Shown here: piece after piece, positions 1 to 8,609 of the stretch | How the letters are laid out: the number at the start of each line of letters is the position of its first letter | Position numbering within the stretch: the first letter of the stretch is position 1 | Assembly (NCBI GenBank): GCA_964503615.1 | Contig: CAZDBA010000068.1 | Span: 1 to 24,814, forward strand | Direction of reading: 5' to 3' | Origin: CAZDBA01 sp964503615 | GTDB lineage: Bacteria; Planctomycetota; Planctomycetia; Pirellulales; Pirellulaceae | Length of the DNA: 24,814 bases | Notes under the pieces: generated by a model | Told to the model about the DNA's origin: nothing | What the model saw: only the letters and a program-made list of their open reading frames with translations | Database searches by the model: none | Made by a program: the position numbers and the translations under genes

Positions 1-27
1 AATTACCCGTTCAAAATTATGAACTAA
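1..27 (+). other. Possible 3' end of an upstream gene
   Basis: From base 1 the first frame reads eight codons (NYPFKIMN) and stops at TAA 25-27. A strong intrinsic terminator follows 80 bp later, so a rightward gene may end here. Eight residues cannot identify a product, and the reading may be chance. Confidence 0.2.
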
Positions 28-106
28 GAATGGCAGACTCGAAATAATCCCGCAGTTTCGCAAGTCGGATAGGAGAACACTAATCGGCACTATATCATCA
101 CTAATC

Positions 107-142
107 AAAAGCCTGTTAGCTTTCAGCTCACCAGGCTTTTTT
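107..142 (+). terminator. Intrinsic terminator
   Basis: AAAGCCTG (108-115) pairs with CAGGCTTT (132-139), and a T run continues to 142. The loop holds a small inner hairpin, AGCT/AGCT (118-121 and 125-128). The A-rich 5' flank means it could also act leftward, for the minus-strand gene ending at 289, but the run of six T fits rightward termination of a gene entering from the left. Nothing recognisable lies between 145 and 288. Confidence 0.75.
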
Positions 143-288
143 GCTGCGCGGAAACACTGGGAGCAACTCAAGCGAACCCACTCAACGAGGTCGCAACCAA
201 ACACTTCGATGACCTGATGGCTGCCTTGCGGGAAGTCGTTGTGGGATTCGCCACTACGTGACCAGTTAATCTTTGACTTCTTTTTCTT

Positions 289-1026
289 CTACTGGTTCCG
301 CCGCAGCGTTCGCAATAGATCGCCCACACGGTCCTGAACATCCGCGCTGCCTGTTACTACCAAGGCAAGGACCGGTCGGTAGAAGAACATTTGCCCGTTA
401 CCACCTGCACTGCGCCACGAACTGGGGTCGATCGTCGATTCGATCAAGTTGATCAAATCGTTTACGTGTCCGCCGCCAAAATTGCCATTGGCATAATGCA
501 TAATCTGACTGGGACCGCCCGAAATCTGACCCACCATGTGAAGGTGGTTAGACATTGTCGTTGCAACAAAAACGTCGTCTGTCATTTTCTCGCCAGCATC
601 GTCTACTAGCGTCTCATCACCAAAATCCTGCTGATCGGTATTCGCGTCACGCTTGGCTTGCGCTCGCAACGCTCTCTTCTGTGCGAGCTCAATTTCTGAC
701 TTGCACTTTTTCAACCGACTGGCGACCATCGCTCGAAAGTTGGTCAGGTTGTTGTCGGTTTCAAACCTTGGGTCGTTCACGATCTCACGATGCAACAGGC
801 AAAGATCAAACACGGCCGCCGCCTTTAAACTCGACTCTTTCGATTTTGACCGTTTAATAAACGCCGCAACGTCTTTGCGAATTTCTCCAATCGGTCGCTC
901 AGCAAGAGCAGGCTTGGCCTCTTCTGTCGTTTGAGCGCAGACCCAACCGACTATGGATCCAAAAGAAAATACAACAAGCAAAACAGATGCTGCGATTGAA
1001 ATCGACAGGATATTCAAGCTTCGCAT
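289..1026 (-). CDS. Membrane-anchored hypothetical protein with a secretin-like C-terminal segment
   Basis: A 245-residue protein of unknown function. The N-terminus has one hydrophobic stretch (about residues 8-29) that fits a signal anchor or uncleaved signal peptide, which would place the rest outside the inner membrane. Residues 40-125 are charged and helical with many Lys, Arg and Glu. Residues 165-186 are Gly/Asn-rich. Residues 189-242 begin DLINLIESTIDPSSW and end with a DRVGDLLRTLRR helix. Many planctomycete secreted proteins carry this kind of segment, and it resembles the short N domains of secretins; that comparison is from memory of the family. The start at 1026 is supported by GGAG (complement of 1036-1039) nine bases upstream. 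It lies downstream of the GlsB-like gene on the same strand, separated by 126 bp. Confidence 0.7.
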   Translation of the reverse strand: MRSLNILSISIAASVLLVVFSFGSIVGWVCAQTTEEAKPALAERPIGEIRKDVAAFIKRSKSKESSLKAAAVFDLCLLHREIVNDPRFETDNNLTNFRAMVASRLKKCKSEIELAQKRALRAQAKRDANTDQQDFGDETLVDDAGEKMTDDVFVATTMSNHLHMVGQISGGPSQIMHYANGNFGGGHVNDLINLIESTIDPSSWRSAGGNGQMFFYRPVLALVVTGSADVQDRVGDLLRTLRRNQ

Positions 1027-1152
1027 TTTTGAAACTCCGTTCAGAAACGCAGTTCGGCCCCAGAGTGAACTGCGTGAACAAAATCATAGCTGATCGACAG
1101 ATCACAATCCAGCCTGACTCCAACCTGACAATCAAATTCGCTTATACGAGTT

Positions 1153-1563
1153 TTACTCATCGTCAAGCGCGTAGTTGCGTCTTGCTCGACGACCGCTGCG
1201 AGTTCCCGTGCGCCCACTTCCCTGGCTTCTCTGATTCCCACCGCGATTGCGCAGAGAAGGTTGATCACCTTCGATAAACCAATACCCACCAAGGACTTTG
1301 TAGAACAACAACAGAACAAAGGCACCGACGGCACCTACTGCGAACCCTTCCATACTGATCGGTTCAACAATCTCTCTCGGATAAAAATATCGCAGCATCG
1401 CACAACCGATAAGAGTGCCCGCAATTCCCATGAGAATCGTGGCTACCGTTCCCCCGGGATCGCGACCAGGAATGACCGCTTTTGCAATTAAACCGAGGAT
1501 CGTTCCAAATCCGATCCAAGTAAGTGCATGATTGGCGTACTCGGCGAGTTGTGCGAAATCCAT
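1153..1563 (-). CDS. GlsB/YeaQ/YmgE-family stress-response membrane protein
   Basis: A small integral membrane protein of 136 residues, in the family once called transglycosylase-associated proteins. Three membrane segments are visible at about 14-31, 39-57 and 72-92. The family hallmark is the first loop, Gly-Leu-Ile-Ala-Lys then PGRDPGG (residues 24-38), followed by a Gly-rich second helix (GIAGTLIG). Bacterial members are usually about 80-90 residues; this one has an extra C-terminal tail (about 100-136) rich in Gly, Arg and Asn that is probably cytoplasmic and disordered. The biochemical role of the family is not established. Members are often induced by stress, but nothing here shows how this copy is regulated. 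The ATG at 1563 has only a weak upstream AAGAAAG. Confidence 0.85.
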   Translation of the reverse strand: MDFAQLAEYANHALTWIGFGTILGLIAKAVIPGRDPGGTVATILMGIAGTLIGCAMLRYFYPREIVEPISMEGFAVGAVGAFVLLLFYKVLGGYWFIEGDQPSLRNRGGNQRSQGSGRTGTRSGRRARRNYALDDE

Positions 1564-1851
1564 TTCGAACTTTCTTAAACTTGTATTGCTTGGGTTGGCT
1601 TTCCCTGTTTTAACAAACCGATCGGATTGGCCCCAATACCAGTTCCAATTCCAGCACCAGCTAAAAAGATCGCTATTTCGCTTCTTTGTTGGTCTGCAGA
1701 GCCTAAGTGCATAGTGTGCGAACGCTTACGCGGGATCTGCCCCGTCGCTCGAAGGTTTTAGGCAAGCACAACGGCCTGTTTCGTATCCAATTTGCCTCCT
1801 TTGGCAATCTTTCGTAAGATCGAGACGGGCATGGGAATAGGAGTTCTGCAA

Positions 1852-2763
1852 GTGAAAGATTCAAAACGTATTTCGTTTTTGAACGTTAGATGGTTAAAGC
1901 GTTGCACTGGCTTCGCTGTGATCGCATGTTCCCAGTTTGCTTTTACTACAGGTCCATTGACCGCGCAGCAGATCAACGTTCAAACTCCGTTTAATACGGT
2001 GAGCGATTCTTTTTTCTCTCGAAACGGCGTGAACTTTGGCTTTAGTATTCCTGGCGGTCGCGGAAGCGGATCGCGTGTTGTTGGACTTGGTCCTCAAGGC
2101 CAATTGACGCCAAATTTGAACTTCACCCAAAACGGAGTCGGTAGCGCAGTGCCTGCGTTCGGCGGATTTGATCCCGGTGCTGCAGCGCGGTTTGGCTTTG
2201 GAAACTTCAATCGCAATGGCGGTGGGTTTTCGCTCGGTTTTGAATTTGGGCAAGGAAGCAATCGTTCTTCGATATCGACCGTTCCCTCGATCACCGTTCC
2301 AAACGGATTCGGCGGTTCGATTGGAAATGGGTTTAGACGTCCCTTCGTTACCGGAGTCATTCCGATCGTTTCTTCCGGCGGAGTTTCTCAGCCCAAATAT
2401 TCACCTGTGCCGCAGCGCCCTAACAACGCGGTGACCGAAGCGGTCCAAAGTGGGCAACTGAATTTGTCAAACCTTGGCTCAGCTCCAGAACCTCGTCACG
2501 AAGGGCCGGTCAACTACAGCAACGAAAAAAGCTCAGCACAATCGAGCGACATCGGCGTTGCAGCTATCCGGGCTCAGCAAGCCAGACAGGAAAACGCAAA
2601 GCGTGCGGAGGCACAAACTCTGATTCAGGATGCAGAGCAGTTCGAATCTCGTGGCGACTATCGCATGGCGCGGGTCAGTTTGCGAGACGCGATCAAACTC
2701 GTCGATGACGAATCTTTAAAGGTAGAGTTGCAAGCTAAGTTGAAAACACTTCGCGGCAAGTAG
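1852..2763 (+). CDS. Secreted Gly/Asn/Phe-rich hypothetical protein
   Basis: An exported protein of about 303 residues, function unknown. GTG at 1852 is chosen because AGGAG (1839-1843) sits eight bases upstream and translation then begins with a good signal peptide: a Lys/Arg-rich n-region (MKDSKRIS), a hydrophobic core (about 20-33), and likely cleavage near PLTA-QQ at about residue 38. The frame is also open to an ATG at 1831 and a TTG at 1792, which would give an awkward N-terminal extension. The mature part to about residue 180 is low complexity, rich in Gly, Phe, Asn, Ser and Pro. Residues 235-303 switch to a charged Ala/Gln/Glu/Arg helical region that looks like a coiled coil plus one TPR-like helical hairpin. 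It could be a surface or cell-envelope protein; that is inference. Confidence 0.7.
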   Translation: MKDSKRISFLNVRWLKRCTGFAVIACSQFAFTTGPLTAQQINVQTPFNTVSDSFFSRNGVNFGFSIPGGRGSGSRVVGLGPQGQLTPNLNFTQNGVGSAVPAFGGFDPGAAARFGFGNFNRNGGGFSLGFEFGQGSNRSSISTVPSITVPNGFGGSIGNGFRRPFVTGVIPIVSSGGVSQPKYSPVPQRPNNAVTEAVQSGQLNLSNLGSAPEPRHEGPVNYSNEKSSAQSSDIGVAAIRAQQARQENAKRAEAQTLIQDAEQFESRGDYRMARVSLRDAIKLVDDESLKVELQAKLKTLRGK

Positions 2764-2904
2764 GCCGCCAAAGTTGCCTTTCGCTCCGCTTTAATGGGTC
2801 CTTCTATCAAACTTGTGCATGGGCGTTGCAATTTGGGGTGTTTTGGACAATGCTAATCCTTCGAAAAATCTGAACGGATTCGCATTCAACTGCCGGAAGA
2901 AACC

Positions 2905-3768
2905 TTGAACGAACAAGAAGCGATTGAACACGCTCTGTCTGTCGGCCCACTACTTGGACTTGCCGCACGTGCAGCAGCGGCTGCTGGGGTAGTTATCCGA
3001 GATGGATTTGGAAAGATCAATGTCATCGAGCAAAAGCAGGTCGGAGATCTAGTCTCCGAAGTTGATCGGGCTGCGGATCAAGCCGCTTGTTCGGTACTGG
3101 CCGCGGAGAACTCGCTTCCGATTCTGTCTGAAGAATTAAATTCAGGGCAGGAGAAATGTGACGACATGTGGATCGTCGATCCCCTGGATGCCACTAACGC
3201 TTTCTTGATGAATGTTGGTTCTGAGTTCCCTTCGGTACTCGTCGCGTTGCGTCAGAACGGCGACACAGAATTAGGCGTGGTCTATTTCCCGATCACGGAA
3301 GAATGGTTTTACGCGCAACGTGGCCGAGGTGCCTGGAAAGATGGCAAGCGTTTGGTTTGCGACTCGAAAGAGCGGCTGAACACCGTCTGGGTTGAGATGA
3401 ACCAGTATGGCGACGCAAGTTTCGAGACGCCCTTTTTCGCAGACCTTCGTAGTAAGCTGCGTTCTGCTGATGGAGCCCGTTTGGTTACAACCAACGTTCC
3501 GCATTCTGGAGTTGCGATGCGGATCGCGCAGAACAGAAGTTCGCTTGCCGTTGCGATTCACGACAACAATCCAACCAACGAAAAACAAGCGGTTTGGGAT
3601 ATTGCCGCACCGCAGATCATTATGGAAGAAGCTGGCGGCGTTTTCCTGAATCCGGCCGGAGAGCGTACCGATCCATTTTCGGTCGAGCCGATTGTCGTTT
3701 CCCGTTCCGCCGAATTAGCCCGCGAGGTGCTCAAGTTGGCCAGTAAGGTTGTGGTTAACAATAGTTAA
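2905..3768 (+). CDS. Inositol monophosphatase-family phosphatase
   Basis: A Mg2+-dependent sugar-phosphate or nucleotide phosphatase of the IMPase/CysQ/FBPase fold, 287 residues, normal length for the family. Metal-binding motifs are present: the EE pair (E76-E77), the DPxD motif as DPLDATNAF (D92, D95, T97), and the C-terminal WDxAA motif (W231, D232) followed by EEAGG. The usual DG after DPxD is DA here (A96), a small deviation next to a metal ligand. The substrate (inositol phosphate, PAP or another) cannot be read from the sequence. TTG at 2905 has GGAAGA at 2895-2900. The frame stays open 16 codons further upstream but without an ATG, GTG or TTG. It converges with the peptidase gene, leaving 8 bp between stop codons. 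Confidence 0.88.
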   Translation: MNEQEAIEHALSVGPLLGLAARAAAAAGVVIRDGFGKINVIEQKQVGDLVSEVDRAADQAACSVLAAENSLPILSEELNSGQEKCDDMWIVDPLDATNAFLMNVGSEFPSVLVALRQNGDTELGVVYFPITEEWFYAQRGRGAWKDGKRLVCDSKERLNTVWVEMNQYGDASFETPFFADLRSKLRSADGARLVTTNVPHSGVAMRIAQNRSSLAVAIHDNNPTNEKQAVWDIAAPQIIMEEAGGVFLNPAGERTDPFSVEPIVVSRSAELAREVLKLASKVVVNNS

Positions 3769-3776
3769 AGTTCGCC

Positions 3777-5213
3777 TCAAAATCGCAGCTTTAACACGTA
3801 TTGCTCCCACTGCTTTTTAAACCTGTCCAGATCGTTTGTTCCCAGAACTTTTCGCAACGAGCCAATTCCGGTTGGGTCGGTCCCCACGTTGTCTCGAAAC
3901 GTGGTGTAGAACTCGACGAGCTTTCCTCGCTCCTGCAAGTAGTAACACAGATACCTGCCTTGTGCGTAGTTGGTCCCAGGATCTTCGTCGTAAAATTCGT
4001 CACGTGTTGTGCTGAACAATGTAGCAAATGCGGGAACTCGATCGTCTTGAATTGCCAGCTGCAATCCACGTAACCGCCAGTTCGTACTGCCCCAGATACG
4101 GCCGTTTCGTTCGGTCGATTGTTCGTAAAGCGACGCCAGGCCTTCGTTGAACCAGGAAGGACAATCCTCAAAGTTGTTCTCAATAAAGGGATGTACGATC
4201 TCGTGCACCAACGTTCCGCCGCCGGTGCTAATATTCATTACCAGAGAGCGGTGATAGGACGAATAATATCCGTAAGGAGTACCAGGCACGCGACCGAACA
4301 ATTCTTTCGCATTTGTTTCGTAGCTTGTTTTGTCTTTGAACAGCCAAACATCAAGAATGTACTTCGGGTCTTTGGTGAAATAGGACCGCTTGAGTTTGGT
4401 CACCGCCCAGCCAACGGTGTTCTCTGCTCTTCTTTTTACCGTTTCCAACTCTTCATCGCCCACGACGACGAACGGTTTCTGGATCACGATTTTAAAGTCG
4501 CCCTCGGGCATCTTTGCTTTCAGCTTGCGAATGTGCTGCGCGTAGTCGGCGTTAGTAAATTCAGTGGCCGGCGCTGCTTCCAAAGGCGATCCTTTCATTC
4601 TGAACTTGATGTAAACACCCTTTCCCGTTTCGTCGGTGAATTGCCAACTCTTTGCAAACTGGCGAAGAGAGACTCTGCTAAACGCGCCTTCGATCACGTT
4701 CGGGTTGTGTAAAAGCAATTCGTTGGTCTTAAGATTCATCCCGGTAACGAGCATGAATTTCTCGCCCTCATCAGTCTTTAAGCAGACAATCCAAGGCACG
4801 TTCTGCTGCAAGTCGTTTTGAAGCTCATTCATTTGTTGCATGAACTGAGCTTCAGGATCGTTAGGATCAACTGGAATCCAAACTTGGCCAGGATCGACTC
4901 GCAGTGTTTTAATGGCACCAAGCAACTCGCGAGTCGTACAACCTCGACCCTCCATCGGATCAACGCCTGATTGATCAAAAACGAAATCTTGATCCAGCGT
5001 ATTGCCATGAATCCCCATCGCCATTTCGACACAGGCTTCGCCGCCAAAATCGGGTTTGCAAGGAACGAATTCCAAACCGGCGATTCGAATATCGTCCGGA
5101 TGCCGTTTATCGTTTTCCCCCGCGTTTTGCACCGTGCTGGTGTCGCAGCCAACAGAAATTGCCACTAGAGTGTTGAGCACTGCGACTAACGCAAATTTAA
5201 AAAACCTTTTCAT
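3777..5213 (-). CDS. Probable lipoprotein: degenerate C39-like domain fused to an HExxH metallopeptidase (MA-like)
   Basis: A 478-residue exported protein. A signal peptide ends at ISVGC23, a plausible though not ideal lipobox. Residues 46-205 resemble a papain-like C39 domain: C61 in a GGEACVEMAM context matches the nucleophile region, but the expected His position in the 'MLVTG' strand reads KF (152-153), and the Asp position reads N170 (LLLHNPN). Residues 238-470 form a gluzincin-type zinc peptidase module with H337-E338-x-x-H341 and a downstream glutamate in FNEGLASLYE (E357), typical of MA-like peptidases. The second domain therefore looks active and the first looks non-catalytic, perhaps for binding. 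ATG at 5213 starts a clean MKRFFK n-region. The gene is divergent from the flippase-like gene and convergent with the phosphatase. Its substrate is unknown. Confidence 0.8.
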   Translation of the reverse strand: MKRFFKFALVAVLNTLVAISVGCDTSTVQNAGENDKRHPDDIRIAGLEFVPCKPDFGGEACVEMAMGIHGNTLDQDFVFDQSGVDPMEGRGCTTRELLGAIKTLRVDPGQVWIPVDPNDPEAQFMQQMNELQNDLQQNVPWIVCLKTDEGEKFMLVTGMNLKTNELLLHNPNVIEGAFSRVSLRQFAKSWQFTDETGKGVYIKFRMKGSPLEAAPATEFTNADYAQHIRKLKAKMPEGDFKIVIQKPFVVVGDEELETVKRRAENTVGWAVTKLKRSYFTKDPKYILDVWLFKDKTSYETNAKELFGRVPGTPYGYYSSYHRSLVMNISTGGGTLVHEIVHPFIENNFEDCPSWFNEGLASLYEQSTERNGRIWGSTNWRLRGLQLAIQDDRVPAFATLFSTTRDEFYDEDPGTNYAQGRYLCYYLQERGKLVEFYTTFRDNVGTDPTGIGSLRKVLGTNDLDRFKKQWEQYVLKLRF

Positions 5214-5469
5214 CTCGTTTCCACTTCCCGCAAAGCATCATTTGATCAATATTTTAGCGTTCAAACAATTAGAGTCGTTCGCCGGACCGTTTGCACGACG
5301 AATTTTTGTAAAATCTCGCTCACGCAATCATTTTGAAACTATAAGACGATCCTCGTTGAGTGGTAGTTGGGGCAACCGAATATCCATTGCCTCGTGTTTC
5401 ACCAGCGTCTGTGGTTATACTAGGTCACTGTTTTGTTTTCCGCTGTTTTGACCTTCCGAATTTCGTTAC

Positions 5470-6486
5470 GTGCAAAAACACCTTTGGCTTGTCGTTAAAC
5501 TCGGGATCTCTGTTGCGATTCTTGTCTGGTTGTTTCAACTGGCCAATGCGGAAAATCAGTTCGATGAACTGTTTGCTTCGGAGAAGAACTGGGGGTTCCT
5601 GACGTTGGCGTTGCTCGCCAACGTTACTGCCCATATTGTCAGCTATTATCGCTGGAGCATTATGGCTCGAGCGATCGGGTTTTCGCTTTCGACCATGGAA
5701 GCAATCAAGATCGGTTTGATTGGAACGTTTTTTAATCTGATCGCGTTTGGCGTGATTGGTGGCGATTCGTTTAGAGCCTATTACGCCGCACGGCATTCAA
5801 AAGACAAAATCCCTGAGGCGATCTCATCCGTGTTCGCCGATCGCTTTGTTGGTTTGATGTCGATATTCGGCGTCGCAATTGTGGCATTCAACCTCAAAGA
5901 TTTTTCGCTACTTGATTCGGTTGAAAAGGAAAAGCTGGGTGCGATTCAAAATACGTTTCGTGTAGTCACGATCTGTTTTTGCCTTGGCATCGTTGCGTTA
6001 GTCCTGTTGTTTCTTTCTCCCAAACTTAGAGAATTTAAAGCAATCAAGTGGGCTGAGTCGTTGCAGTTCGTCGGGCCGCTGGTCACGCGTGTCCTGGATG
6101 TTGTTGGCCTGTACCAAAAGAACCCTGGTACTATTCTGACGTGCGTAGGTTACAGCGTTTTTACCAATGCCTTGTTTGTAACCTCTCTTTACTTTTGTGC
6201 TTGCGGTTTGATCGAAAGTTATCCTACTTTTGCCAACCATTTCATTATCGTTCCCGTTTCCCTGGTCGCCAGCGCGGTTCCTTTACCGGGCGGGTTAGGC
6301 TTGGAAGTCGCGATCACGTTTCTGTATCAAAGCTTTGCCGATCAATCTGCAGACGTTGCTCCAGCGGGTTTCATCGCATCCCTCGGGTTCCATGTCACGA
6401 TCCTGTTTGTCTCGCTGATGGGCTGCATCGTCTGGGTAGCTTATCGCAAAGAGGCTTCTTCGATTGCCTCGGAAGCAGAGAAATAG
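5470..6486 (+). CDS. Flippase-like/lysylphosphatidylglycerol synthase transmembrane-domain protein
   Basis: A polytopic membrane protein of 338 residues with about eight hydrophobic segments, in the UPF0104/AglD/MprF-N-terminal family. Recognisable parts are the N-terminal WLVVKLGISVAIL helix, the 'GTFFNLIAFGVIGGDSFRAY' region, and the C-terminal AVPLPGGLGLEVA loop characteristic of the family. Members are implicated in moving lipid-linked molecules or aminoacyl-lipids across the membrane; only the MprF-type transmembrane half is present, with no synthase domain. GTG at 5470 is the first usable start after the in-frame stop at 5449; no clear ribosome-binding site precedes it. A PAP2 phosphatase follows 141 bp downstream on the same strand, so both may act on lipid or polyprenol phosphates (inference). 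Confidence 0.85.
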   Translation: MQKHLWLVVKLGISVAILVWLFQLANAENQFDELFASEKNWGFLTLALLANVTAHIVSYYRWSIMARAIGFSLSTMEAIKIGLIGTFFNLIAFGVIGGDSFRAYYAARHSKDKIPEAISSVFADRFVGLMSIFGVAIVAFNLKDFSLLDSVEKEKLGAIQNTFRVVTICFCLGIVALVLLFLSPKLREFKAIKWAESLQFVGPLVTRVLDVVGLYQKNPGTILTCVGYSVFTNALFVTSLYFCACGLIESYPTFANHFIIVPVSLVASAVPLPGGLGLEVAITFLYQSFADQSADVAPAGFIASLGFHVTILFVSLMGCIVWVAYRKEASSIASEAEK

Positions 6487-6627
6487 CAGAAGAGCTTTCT
6501 TCATCGGCGGCAAAAAGAATTCTAGCGAATCCCACTACGAGAAAAGTCACCTGATAACATTGGTATTTGCGAGGGTACCTCGATGCATAAGAATCTGGGG
6601 GCAATGATTTTTTGATTCAGGTGTGCC

Positions 6628-7272
6628 ATGTGGCGATACGCAATTTTTTCAGTTTCTCTCGCCGTCTTGGCTGTGGTTGTCACTCCGTTCGATTCGCAGA
6701 TCACGGCCGCGTTGAATATGACACGTGAAACGGGTGACTTGCGCCGCATGATGGCGCTGTCTGAGATCTTTTCGCACGGGTTCGGTGTGCTGGTTGTATT
6801 GGGGCTTGTGGCAGCCCTTGCACCAGAGAAGGTTCGACTGTTGCCACGTTTATTGTCTTGTGTGTTACTCACCTACATCGCCATTTCGTTAATCAAACAC
6901 ACGGTCTTACGTCGCAGACCTCAGGCGTTTGGAAATCTGCCCGATGACGTTAGCAGCACTTGGCAAACTTCGATCGGCCACAACTCCGAGTTCATCGGGT
7001 GGAACTCTCAATTCCTTTTTCAATCGTTCCCTTCGGGACATTCTGCGATGGCGGTTGCTTTGGCGCTCTCGCTGTGTTGGCTGTTCCCACGCGGGCGATA
7101 CGTGTTTGCCGTGTTGGCAATTCTGGGAATGCTACAGAGGGTGATGTTCCTGGCACATTGGCCCAGCGACATATTGTTTGGCGCAGCAGTCGCCGCGATG
7201 GTGGCCGGAAACGTGTTCACAGCACCGCTTTCCGAGCTGACTTTTGGGTGGATCGAGAAGTCATCCGAGTGA
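6628..7272 (+). CDS. PAP2-superfamily membrane phosphatase
   Basis: A membrane-embedded acid phosphatase of 214 residues that would dephosphorylate lipid or polyprenyl phosphates at the membrane surface. All three motifs of the family are intact: KX6RP (K90 to R97-P98), PSGH (135-138, with H138 the general acid), and RX5HX3D (R171, H177 nucleophile, D181). About five or six transmembrane segments surround them. The start ATG at 6628 gives a short N-terminal helix directly. The substrate cannot be assigned; undecaprenyl pyrophosphate and phosphatidic acid are both possible for this family. It follows the flippase-like gene on the same strand and converges with the M50 protease gene, leaving 35 bp between them. 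Confidence 0.9.
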   Translation: MWRYAIFSVSLAVLAVVVTPFDSQITAALNMTRETGDLRRMMALSEIFSHGFGVLVVLGLVAALAPEKVRLLPRLLSCVLLTYIAISLIKHTVLRRRPQAFGNLPDDVSSTWQTSIGHNSEFIGWNSQFLFQSFPSGHSAMAVALALSLCWLFPRGRYVFAVLAILGMLQRVMFLAHWPSDILFGAAVAAMVAGNVFTAPLSELTFGWIEKSSE

Positions 7273-7307
7273 AAACGACACGATGCCGTTTGACAAACAG
7301 ATTGACG

Positions 7308-8384
7308 CTAGAAATCTGCGCCCTGTCGACGTCGGCGAATTCGCTCGCTGACTCGGGCCAGTAAAGACCGCTCTTCATCGGTCAAGCTTTCCAAGCCTTG
7401 ACCATGGAGCTTGCCCAGGATTTCATCCGCCTTTCGCTCTTCGTCTTCGATCAACTCCTGTTCCATCGCTTCACGTTCAGCTCGTTTTTCGTTGAGCCAC
7501 TGTGAATACTGTTCGTCATCGGTAAAGTCGATAGAAGGATCGGTCTCGCCGTAAATCGAATCGAATTCGTCGAAACTTCCTATCTCGTCATCCCAGTCGC
7601 TCGGTAACGCATTTGCGATTTCCATGTGACAAGAATAGCGAGACGAAAATATCAACGTAATTCCACCGATGACAAGAATCGCCCATGGCGCTTGGATCGT
7701 GCTGATATACGAATCATAAGGTAGTAACCAAGCCACACCTATCATACCAACGGCAATCAGATGGCTGATCGCCATGATCGTCGTTTCGACTTTGATTCGG
7801 CTCAACTCAGGATTGACCGCACGGAACAAACACCGCAGCACCCGTGCGCCGTCGAACGGATAGCAAGGAATAAAGTTGACAATAAACAATTGAAAGTTTA
7901 CCCATGTGACAATGGTCAAAAGCGAACGTTCCCAGTCGTTGGTATCAAACCCGTGAGGGTCAAAAGGATTGACTACCGAAGCAAGGGAATGGTTCCCCGT
8001 TTGCATCAACAAAACTGCACCGATGAGAAACACAAATCCGTTTACAAAAATACCAGACATGTGAACAATCGCGCGGCCACCATTGGTTTGTGGGTATTCG
8101 AAATCCGAAGAGCCGCCCCAAGGCAGCAGGACCAATGACCGAACTTCGCCGCCCAAGTTCCTGTTCGCAAACACATGTGCCAATTCATGCAGCAATAGGC
8201 TGGCGATCAAAACCAGGCTGGTGACAATTCCGGAGCCCGCAATTCTTGAGCTCGGATGCTGAGAGACAAACTGCCATTCGACGCTAAAAATCGCAACCAG
8301 AAACAGCAATAGAAACAAGTGCATGCTGACCGGTATACCAAACCATCTTCCGATGCTTGTCGACCAGTTAAACTTATTGGACAT
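7308..8384 (-). CDS. M50 site-2-type metalloprotease with a rhomboid-associated C-terminal motif
   Basis: An intramembrane zinc protease of the S2P/M50 family, about 358 residues from ATG 8384. The active site HELAH (H66, E67, H70) lies in a transmembrane helix, and the third ligand motif NFIPCYPFDG (N170 to D178-G179) is present. About six hydrophobic segments run to about residue 250. The last 100 residues are soluble and acidic, then end with the pattern 'ILGKLHGQGLESLTDEERSLL' plus a basic helix. I know that pattern as the short conserved tail on many bacterial rhomboid proteases, so its presence on an M50 enzyme is notable. The frame is also open four codons further to a TTG at 8396; neither start has a convincing ribosome-binding site. 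The role is probably regulated cleavage of a membrane protein; the substrate is unknown. Confidence 0.88.
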   Translation of the reverse strand: MSNKFNWSTSIGRWFGIPVSMHLFLLLFLVAIFSVEWQFVSQHPSSRIAGSGIVTSLVLIASLLLHELAHVFANRNLGGEVRSLVLLPWGGSSDFEYPQTNGGRAIVHMSGIFVNGFVFLIGAVLLMQTGNHSLASVVNPFDPHGFDTNDWERSLLTIVTWVNFQLFIVNFIPCYPFDGARVLRCLFRAVNPELSRIKVETTIMAISHLIAVGMIGVAWLLPYDSYISTIQAPWAILVIGGITLIFSSRYSCHMEIANALPSDWDDEIGSFDEFDSIYGETDPSIDFTDDEQYSQWLNEKRAEREAMEQELIEDEERKADEILGKLHGQGLESLTDEERSLLARVSERIRRRRQGADF

Positions 8385-8609
8385 CGATTGATCCAAAGTA
8401 CTTATGCCAATGAAAAGGTGGAGTTGTGAATTTAGTAGAGGGAATTGGTTTTAGAAAAGCGTCGAGAAATTCATCGCTTTCAGCCACCCATTCTATTCAG
8501 TTTTCACAACTGTACAACGATTTTACAAACTGAACCGACAGTTTACGGATCAAGTGAAATATCGAGAACCCCTATATTCGGCTCACAACGGTTAATTGAG
8601 TGACGAGCA

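Noticed and set aside
6717..6732. A further parS site inside the PAP2 gene
   Set aside because: 12 of 15 defined positions match (CACGTGAAAC is intact), but the left half is broken, it lies in coding sequence and it is over 7 kb from parAB. Probably chance, although ParB ChIP could test it.
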